A DNA stretch of 64,000 bases from Acinetobacter baumannii (GTDB lineage: Bacteria; Pseudomonadota; Gammaproteobacteria; Pseudomonadales; Moraxellaceae): contig NZ_CP046654.1 in NCBI RefSeq assembly GCF_009759685.1, positions 3,906,001 through 3,970,000 of the forward strand, given 5' to 3'. Under the pieces are notes generated by a model. That model did not search any database, had not been told where the DNA came from, and saw only the letters and a program-made list of their open reading frames with translations. The stretch's first letter is position 1; every line of letters starts with the position of its first letter. Below are positions 55,637 through 61,830 of this stretch, piece after piece. The position numbers and the translations under genes are program-made.

Positions 55637-55674
55637 AGTCTTACCAATTACTGTCAAATAATGGTGGCAAGACT
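55637..55674 (-). other. Hairpin between the RNA element and the 29-codon frame
   Basis: AGTCTTGCCA and TGGTAAGACT (minus-strand reading) pair with one mismatch around an 18-base loop. Confidence 0.5.
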
Positions 55675-55881
55675 AGAAGGGTTGACAGACTGGTACAAAA
55701 GGAAACCAGCGCACGCAAGCGTGCCCCTCCTAGCCTCACCATAAAGGCGTGACTTAGGAGTACGCACAAAACGAAATAAAACGTTGTTGTGCGCCTTTTG
55801 TACCAGCTCTGTCAAAAGCTGACTGGCAATGTAGGCCAGCAGGCAAAGGATAGTGCTCTGCCCTATTACAGTCAAGCACAC
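55654..55881 (-). CDS. Possible Icd/Ash-like small frame overlapping the RNA element
   Basis: A 75-residue minus-strand frame through the structured element. The end RRGTLACAGFLLYQSVNPSS, from memory, resembles small Icd/Ash-type proteins of P1/P4-like phages and satellites. No ribosome-binding site is obvious, and most of its length is constrained by hairpins, so it may not be translated. A degraded immunity gene is the other reading. Confidence 0.25.
   Translation of the reverse strand: MCLTVIGQSTILCLLAYIASQLLTELVQKAHNNVLFRFVRTPKSRLYGEARRGTLACAGFLLYQSVNPSSLATII
55682..55817 (-). ncRNA. Structured RNA element, C4-antisense-like
   Basis: A closing stem of 20 pairs is formed by TTGACAG (55682-55688) with CTGTCAA (55809-55815) and CTGGTACAAAAGG (55690-55702) with CCTTTTGTACCAG (55794-55806). 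Inside are three hairpins: GCACGC/GCGTGC (55711-55724), CTCCTA plus GCCT with AGGC plus TAGGAG (55727-55760), and CGCACAAAACG with CGTT-G-TTGTGCG (55763-55793). The strand is inferred from the downstream frame. Identity as a C4-type antisense RNA is a suggestion from context. Confidence 0.45.
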
Positions 55882-56073
55882 AAAATGACATTTGTTTTAA
55901 ATTAGATCATTAAAAACTAAGGATAAATAATTAAAATTTATTGTTCATTTGGGTTTATAAATTATTTATATAAAACGTAGTATATATACCTAATAAAAGT
56001 TTATTGTTTACTTTAACTTGAGTATGAATCATATATTTTGATAACAATTTAATTCATTTATACAAGGATAATT

Positions 56074-56583
56074 ATGACTTTAAATACAGTAATGCTCTCT
56101 ACTCAAAGGCTTACCCTAAAACCATTTACCGCAAATGATGCAGATGAAACCTATAACTGTATTACCCCTACGCTCACACGCTATATGGCTTGGGATCCTC
56201 AACCAAGGCATGAATTCGATCAAACTTGGAGTAATTGGCTAAAGAATTTTGCTCTTGGCAATGAAATTATTTTTGTTATTAGAGAGACATCTTCTCAAGT
56301 ATTTATAGGTCTTGTAGGACTACACCGTATGCAAACAAGTAACCCAGAGTTAGGCATATGGATACGCGAAGATTACCACTATCATGGCTATGGTAGAGAA
56401 GCTGTAACAGCAGTAGCAAAATGGGCAATTGACTTTGTTAAGCCGGACTTTTTTGTTTATCCCGTCGCAGAAGAAAACTACCCAAGTCGCAAAATTGCTG
56501 AATCTTTAGGGGGCAAAGTAGTTTCAAAGTTTACTGGCCCCAAATACGAACTTGTAACCTATGAGATTCCTGTTAGCTTTTAA
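56074..56583 (+). CDS. GNAT family N-acetyltransferase
   Basis: A 169-residue acetyltransferase of the RimJ/L type: MLSTQRLTLKPFTANDADETY at the start, GLVGLHRMQTSNPELGIWI in the middle, and the CoA-binding Y-H-G-Y-G-R-E-A (about 107-114) followed by AEENYPSRKIAESLGGKVV. The substrate is unknown. AAGGATAATT precedes the ATG. It is the first gene after the structured element. Confidence 0.87.
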   Translation: MTLNTVMLSTQRLTLKPFTANDADETYNCITPTLTRYMAWDPQPRHEFDQTWSNWLKNFALGNEIIFVIRETSSQVFIGLVGLHRMQTSNPELGIWIREDYHYHGYGREAVTAVAKWAIDFVKPDFFVYPVAEENYPSRKIAESLGGKVVSKFTGPKYELVTYEIPVSF

Positions 56584-56695
56584 TTCTATAAAAACCATAT
56601 TAATCAAATGGCTATCGGCTTCATAAAAGATACAACTTGCAAAATAGCTGCTATGACAATATTTTAGAGTAATTACTCTAAAATGAGATCTAATA

Positions 56696-57454
56696 ATGAA
56701 AAATATAAGAATTGGTTCATATCAATGGATGCAAGCTACAAATGGTCAGCTCAGCTTCAAAGAAAAAATTAAATTAATTCAAAAAATTATGATGCCTAGC
56801 ATCCTGAATTCTATAAAGATAAATTATTATCGATTTCAAACTGGTAACGATTTTGATATAGGGCAAATTGTAATACCAGATACTCAAATGATTAAAATCG
56901 CACTTGAGGAATTAGAATCAAAAGCAAGTATATCTATTTACAATCATTCATGGCGAACATACTTCTGGGGAGCCGCCCTAGGTCATTTACAAAACCGGCA
57001 GTTTGACCCTGAGTCACTCTTATTAGCTTCACTTTTTCATGATATTGGTCTAACTGAGCAACATATGCATAGTAAAGGCTGTCAATGTTTTACATATGAA
57101 AGCGCTAAACAATTTGAGCAAAAGGCGAAAGAATATAACTTTGATGACAAGAAAAGCGAAGTGATTAAAGATGCTATATGTCTACACATGAATGGATATA
57201 TAGAGGATTCTGATCCATCTGAGATTATTCTATTACAGCAAGGTGCTTCTTGTGATGTAATTAGTGACAACCAATATAAGCTCCCCTTATCTTTTAGAAA
57301 TGAAATTTTAGAAAAATATCCTAGAAATCAATTTAATAAAGAATTTATTAAACTTATTAATTTAGAGAGAAAAAAAGTTCCGAGTTCGCGAACAGGCTTA
57401 TTATATGACCTTGGATTACCCCTCATGATTAAATCAAATTTATATAATGAATAA
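56696..57454 (+). CDS. HD-domain protein, cyanamide hydratase-like
   Basis: A 252-residue protein. The metal-binding motif is NHSWRTYFWGAAL (about 83-95), with LLLASLFHDIGL (about 112-123, the HD pair) and a later ICLHMNG histidine. The spacing and NHSxRTY are those of the cyanamide hydratase branch of HD proteins. The real substrate is unknown. It is monocistronic, between GNAT and Nudix genes. Confidence 0.78.
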   Translation: MKNIRIGSYQWMQATNGQLSFKEKIKLIQKIMMPSILNSIKINYYRFQTGNDFDIGQIVIPDTQMIKIALEELESKASISIYNHSWRTYFWGAALGHLQNRQFDPESLLLASLFHDIGLTEQHMHSKGCQCFTYESAKQFEQKAKEYNFDDKKSEVIKDAICLHMNGYIEDSDPSEIILLQQGASCDVISDNQYKLPLSFRNEILEKYPRNQFNKEFIKLINLERKKVPSSRTGLLYDLGLPLMIKSNLYNE

Positions 57455-57589
57455 GTTTAATTAAACATATTAGTCATAAAACAACTTTTCTATCATGACG
57501 AGAAATTTCAATTAACAACTGTTTTATATTCCTTAGCATGAGTATGCCTTAATATATGCAAAAGATATAAATTAAAGGCACCCGCTCTA

Positions 57590-58210
57590 ATGAATGATTC
57601 AGTTAAGTGGCTAGAAATTCTAAATAAAATTACTGGTATTGCTCAAACAGGTTTACATTACTCAAAAGATGTTTATGACAAAGAACGTTATGAGCAGCTT
57701 TTAGGGCATATTGAACATCTATTAGAACTAAAAGAAATTAATACAGAAAATTTTATTAATAATGTTCTGCAAGATGTGGGTTATGCGACTCCCAAACTAG
57801 ATGTTAGAGCAGTTGTGTTTAAAGAAAATAAATTGTTATTAGCAAAAGAAATTGGCGATGGACGCTGGTCTGTTCCCGGTGGTTGGGCTGATGTAGGCTA
57901 CTCAGCATCGGAAAATGCAGAAAAAGAAGTTTTAGAAGAGACAGGATTGCGGGTTAAAGCCATTAAATTATTAGCTTTAACTGATAGAACCAAGCACCCT
58001 CATCCTCCAATGTTTTTACATGTGTATAAGGCATTTTTCTGGTGTGAAATTATTGATGGCGAGCTTACCCCAAGTATTGAAACACCAGAAGTTGGCTTCT
58101 TTAGTAGAGATGAATTACCCCCGATTTCTACAGCACGTGTAACTGAAGAACAGATTCAACAATTTTTTGATTATTTAGAGTCAATCCCTGAAGCAACGAA
58201 GTTTGATTAA
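57590..58210 (+). CDS. Nudix hydrolase with NUDIX4-type N-terminus
   Basis: A 206-residue protein. The first 65 residues (WLEILNKITGIAQTGLHYSKDVYD) form the N-terminal domain found in YjhB-type Nudix enzymes. The Nudix box is GGWADVGYSASENAEKEVLEE with the first Glu replaced by Tyr and Arg by Lys, as is usual for this subgroup. It hydrolyses a nucleoside diphosphate derivative, not known which. Confidence 0.85.
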   Translation: MNDSVKWLEILNKITGIAQTGLHYSKDVYDKERYEQLLGHIEHLLELKEINTENFINNVLQDVGYATPKLDVRAVVFKENKLLLAKEIGDGRWSVPGGWADVGYSASENAEKEVLEETGLRVKAIKLLALTDRTKHPHPPMFLHVYKAFFWCEIIDGELTPSIETPEVGFFSRDELPPISTARVTEEQIQQFFDYLESIPEATKFD

Positions 58211-58438
58211 TAAAAACCTGATATAAGGCAAGCTCAGTTTTTGTATATGAAAAGTAAAAAAAACTTGGTCTTTTAAACTCAAAAAATAGCGCTTAACTTT
58301 TATGCTAATCTTATGTCTTTTATCAATTTTTATATAATTTTCTTACCCCATGATTCAGTTTTACCACTAAGTAAACTTATGTAACTTTATCCATACAATT
58401 TCTCCACAATTTAAAACTCTAACATAAACAAATAATTA

Positions 58439-58474
58439 GTTCTCTTTTGCTATCTTGTTGATCATTAAGAGAAC
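58439..58474 (+). other. Upstream inverted repeat before proP
   Basis: GTTCTCTT (58439-58446) and AAGAGAAC (58467-58474) are perfect inverted repeats across 20 bases. Confidence 0.4.
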
Positions 58475-58541
58475 ACCTCTTAATTCCCTTTTCTTGAGTA
58501 ACTTATCGTTATTCTGTCTCTTTATTCTGCAATTTTTTAAT

Positions 58542-58580
58542 TCAGTATTTAAAACCGTATATTTTCACTTTAAATACTGA
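58542..58580 (+). promoter_or_regulatory. Hairpin or operator just before proP
   Basis: TCAGTATTTAAA (58542-58553) pairs perfectly with TTTAAATACTGA (58569-58580) across 15 bases, ending 21 bases before the start codon. In RNA it would be a 12-bp stem beside the ribosome-binding region. In DNA it could be an operator. Confidence 0.5.
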
Positions 58581-58601
58581 GATTCAATTCTTAGGCTAGA
58601 T

Positions 58602-60089
58602 ATGCGCACATCTGAAAAACAAGTAAAACCTATTGAGATTGATGATATCAATATCATCGAGAACGAAAAAACCAAAAAAGCGATTACTGCAGCTGCATTA
58701 GGTAATGCAATTGAATGGTTTGATTTCGGCGTTTATGGTTATGTGGCATACGTTCTCGGTAAAGTATTTTTCCCAGATGCTTCACCAAGTGTGCAAATGA
58801 TTGCCGCGCTTGCTACATTTTCAGTACCTTTTATTTTCCGTCCATTAGGTGGTCTTTTCTTTGGACATTTAGGTGACAAATACGGACGTCAAAAAGTTCT
58901 GGCCATTACTGTCATTATTATGTCCATCAGTACCTTTGGTATTGGCCTTATTCCATCTTATGAAACAATCGGTTTATGGGCACCTATTCTTTTACTCATC
59001 GTAAAAATTGTACAAGGCTTCTCCATTGGTGGTGAATACTCAGGTGCTGCGATTTTTGTAGCTGAATATTCTCCGGACCGAAAACGTGGCTTTATGGGAA
59101 GCTGGCTTGATTTTGGATCGATAGCTGGCTTTGTACTTGGGGCTGCAACTGTCGCCTTGATCACACACGCCGTGGGTGAGACACGCTTTGCCGAGTGGGG
59201 TTGGCGTATTCCCTTCTTTCTCGCTCTACCACTGGGCATAATCGGTTTATATTTACGAAACCGCCTTGAAGAAACCCCTGTATATCAACAGCATTCAGAG
59301 CAACAAGCACAAAAAAGCAAACCTCAAAAATTTAGTTTCAAAGAAATTTTTGTTAAACATAAGCGTAGTTTATTGGTGTGCATTGGTCTAGTAATCAGCA
59401 CTAACGTTACTTACTACATGTTGCTAACTTATTTACCAAGCTATTTTTCGCATAACTTAGGCTATTCAGAAGCACATGGTGCACTTATTATTATTGCGGT
59501 TATGGTTGGCATGTTATTTGTACAACCTGTGATTGGTTATTTGAGTGATAAGTTCGGACGTCGCCCATTTATTTTTATTGGAAGCTTTTCTCTTATTTTC
59601 TTGTCCTATCCTGCCTTCGTATTACTTAACTCTGGGGTAAATTATCAAATTTTTATAGGCTTACTTATTCTTGCTTTATCTCTCAATATGTCTATCGGAG
59701 TGATGGCATCAACTTTACCGGCCCTATTTCCAACTGAAATCCGTTATAGCGCTTTAGGTATTGCCTTTAATTTCTCAGTAGTTATCGCTGGTTTAACCCC
59801 AACTCTTACCGCAACGCTAGTTGAAACTACCCATAATCTGATGGTTCCAGCCTATTACTTGATGATTTGCGGGGTGGTAGGTATTGCTACTGCAATGTAT
59901 TTAAAGGAAACAGCCAATAAGCCTTTAATTGGGGGCGTGCCTATTGCTCACAATATAGAGGAAGCACAAGAGTTACTTGAAGAGTTTCATGAAACTATTG
60001 AACAGAAAATTGAAAATATTGATCAGAAAATTCAGGAGCTTCAACAAAAACGTCAAAAACTTGCAGATAAACACCCTGATATAGCATGA
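58602..60089 (+). CDS. proP: ProP-like proline/betaine MFS symporter
   Basis: A 495-residue MFS symporter of the MHS family. NAIEWFDFGVYGYVAYVLG (about 35-53) and FRPLGGLFFGHLGDKYGRQKVL are strong matches. The C-terminal 60 residues form a coiled coil (EEAQELLEEFHETIEQKIENIDQ, in part), the osmosensing feature of ProP. It takes up proline, betaine or ectoine under osmotic stress. A long leader with two inverted repeats precedes it. Confidence 0.88.
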   Translation: MRTSEKQVKPIEIDDINIIENEKTKKAITAAALGNAIEWFDFGVYGYVAYVLGKVFFPDASPSVQMIAALATFSVPFIFRPLGGLFFGHLGDKYGRQKVLAITVIIMSISTFGIGLIPSYETIGLWAPILLLIVKIVQGFSIGGEYSGAAIFVAEYSPDRKRGFMGSWLDFGSIAGFVLGAATVALITHAVGETRFAEWGWRIPFFLALPLGIIGLYLRNRLEETPVYQQHSEQQAQKSKPQKFSFKEIFVKHKRSLLVCIGLVISTNVTYYMLLTYLPSYFSHNLGYSEAHGALIIIAVMVGMLFVQPVIGYLSDKFGRRPFIFIGSFSLIFLSYPAFVLLNSGVNYQIFIGLLILALSLNMSIGVMASTLPALFPTEIRYSALGIAFNFSVVIAGLTPTLTATLVETTHNLMVPAYYLMICGVVGIATAMYLKETANKPLIGGVPIAHNIEEAQELLEEFHETIEQKIENIDQKIQELQQKRQKLADKHPDIA

Positions 60090-60108
60090 GTGAAGCAACG
60101 TTTTTCAT

Positions 60109-60140
60109 AAGAGTAGCGACTTAAATGTCGCTATTCTTTT
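60109..60140 (+). terminator. Rho-independent terminator after proP
   Basis: AAGAGTAGCGAC pairs with GTCGCTATTCTT across TTAAAT, then TTT. Confidence 0.8.
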
Positions 60141-60223
60141 AATATATTTTTCATTCAATTTGATAGTAAAAAAGAATTAACTTAGTAAATCTATTATTAG
60201 GAATAATATTTAATAAATAAAAA

Positions 60224-60250
60224 AGCCAATTCTTTCGAATTAGCTTAATT
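60224..60250 (-). terminator. Minus-strand terminator-like hairpin without a gene
   Basis: AAGC-C-AATTC pairs with GAATT-A-GCTT. On the minus strand it is followed by six Ts and faces away from the gap 60250-60515, which has no convincing gene. It could be the end of a small RNA. Confidence 0.4.
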
Positions 60251-60515
60251 ACAGCAGACCAGCTTTAGTTGAAAATTGCTTCTTGGTTTTATTGTTCGCA
60301 ACAATCTTCATTCGTTTTTGTTATAGGTCTAACTTAGCTTTCCATTGTGACAATTCAATTAAAAAAACGCCTCAGCCTACCCCAAAACAAACTTAATACA
60401 TATATAAGTTATTTTAGAGAACTCCATCACAATTTTGATGGGTGCTTATGATAAACAGCTACACAGCAAAAGGTTTAAATCTATTATGCTTGAGTTATCT
60501 AATTGTTAAGTATGT
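60251..60515. other. Gap between proP and the 78-codon gene
   Basis: About 265 bases with no convincing frame. It contains a small CCATC/GATGG hairpin (60424-60441). On the minus strand the sequence runs into the terminator-like hairpin at 60224-60250. Confidence 0.35.
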
Positions 60516-60752
60516 ATGATGGAACAGCAAACTTTATTACAAGAACTGAACTCACTCATTGAATACTATTCAAAAAGAACCGATTGCCCGCCTAGTCGAA
60601 TACGCATCGGCTATAGAGCTTATGCAAAACTCATGCAGTGCCCGCCTTTTGCCGATGAAGTAATAAACTCGGCGCTCGATCCAAATAAGCGGAAATATAA
60701 AAAGATAAAAATTAAAATTACCAAAGATGATGATCAGTTAGAAATTGAATAG
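60516..60752 (+). CDS. Small hypothetical protein
   Basis: A 78-residue protein. The start is the ATG at 60516 or the next at 60519. It has a helical N-terminus (TLLQELNSLIEYYSK), a CPPSRIRIGYRAYAKLMQ middle and a Lys-rich KYKKIKIKITKDDDQLEIE tail. No signal peptide. I do not recognise it. It converges with csuE, sharing a terminator. Confidence 0.6.
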   Translation: MMEQQTLLQELNSLIEYYSKRTDCPPSRIRIGYRAYAKLMQCPPFADEVINSALDPNKRKYKKIKIKITKDDDQLEIE

Positions 60753-60761
60753 TTTGGTTAA

Positions 60762-60793
60762 AGATAAAAGCCCATGAACTGAGCTTTTTATCT
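60762..60793. terminator. Bidirectional terminator between the small gene and csuE
   Basis: GATAAAAGC pairs with GCTTTTTATC with one bulged T, around an 11-base loop. Confidence 0.65.
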
Positions 60794-60810
60794 CCTATAT
60801 AAAACAGCTT

Positions 60811-61830
60811 TTAAAACTCGACTTGTACCGTGACCGTATCTTGATAAGTTCCCGCTGGTATCGTGTCTGCGTTTTCATCCACAATTTTTGTAGTAAACAC
60901 ATAGTTCTGCTGAGTTACCCCGTTATGTACCCCCGGGTTAATTGTTGCATTTAAACTCGACCAACGCTCGTTACCGCTTCCCCATCGGTCATTCGATGAA
61001 TTCTTGAAAATATCGTATTTTAAAAATGTATTTCCCGTTTGTGACTTCATGGCTCGCTGGTTGCCATTTTGCGGGGAAAGTCCATTATTTAAACTGACAT
61101 AATATGGTGTATTTACAGAGCAACGTATTCCCATAGAAGACTGAACAGGTTCAAGCTTGGAAGCAAACGCCGCCGTACCAAAGTTTACGTCTTGAGCTAA
61201 AATTCGGCAGTCTGGAAGTACGGTAATTGAGAGTGAACCAAGCGAGTCTGCCCCACTTCCCCAGTTAAAACCAATACCCAATGCACCGCGTCTAAACCCA
61301 GGACTCTCAAAGAACACCCCGATTCCCACAATCGCGACTGCGGGCACAGAATAGAACCATTTTACTTTTAACGGTGAGTCGGCTTGATAAACACCCGGCG
61401 ATACACTTTGTCCAGCCGGAAGCCGTATGTAGAAAGGTAAATTGCCATCAGGCCCGCTAAAAAGATTGACCAGCGTAAAGCTACTCATGTCTTTTTCTTG
61501 GCCTAGACTAATGATTTCATTGTTACTGTCTAGAATAATGGCGTTAAGTTTTTCTCCGGTCTGAGCATTGGTAAATGAATTTGACATTTGCTCAACCCGA
61601 TATTTTAGGTAGGTCATGTTTGCTAAAGCCAAGCTAAAACCCGTACACGACAAACCCGAATTAAATTGTGATGAGTTTTCACCATTTTCCATTAAGTAAA
61701 TAGACGGGACCGAAATAGAAGATGTACCTGAAGCGCTCACGCTACATGCAGCATGAGCCATATTTCCCGTCAACATCAGTCCAGAGAACATGCATAAATG
61801 TCTGAGTAATTTTTTTGTTTTTATATTCAT
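60811..61830 (-). CDS. csuE: CsuE-like tip adhesin of archaic chaperone-usher pili
   Basis: A 339-residue exported protein. After a signal peptide ending AHA there are two spore-coat-U (SCPU) type domains: the N-terminal adhesin from ACSVSASG, with a hydrophobic loop around SVPAVAIVGIGVFF (about 165-180), and the C-terminal pilin domain from CRILAQDVNFGTA. Such hydrophobic fingers let CsuE bind plastics. The ATG at 61830 overlaps the csuD stop by ATGA and gives the known length. It is the last gene of the csu operon. Confidence 0.85.
   Translation of the reverse strand: MNIKTKKLLRHLCMFSGLMLTGNMAHAACSVSASGTSSISVPSIYLMENGENSSQFNSGLSCTGFSLALANMTYLKYRVEQMSNSFTNAQTGEKLNAIILDSNNEIISLGQEKDMSSFTLVNLFSGPDGNLPFYIRLPAGQSVSPGVYQADSPLKVKWFYSVPAVAIVGIGVFFESPGFRRGALGIGFNWGSGADSLGSLSITVLPDCRILAQDVNFGTAAFASKLEPVQSSMGIRCSVNTPYYVSLNNGLSPQNGNQRAMKSQTGNTFLKYDIFKNSSNDRWGSGNERWSSLNATINPGVHNGVTQQNYVFTTKIVDENADTIPAGTYQDTVTVQVEF

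Noticed and set aside
55682..55817. The structured element as a tRNA-like or insertion-sequence end
   Set aside because: The closing stem is far too long for a tRNA, the arms do not have tRNA consensus loops, and no transposase lies between the inverted repeats.
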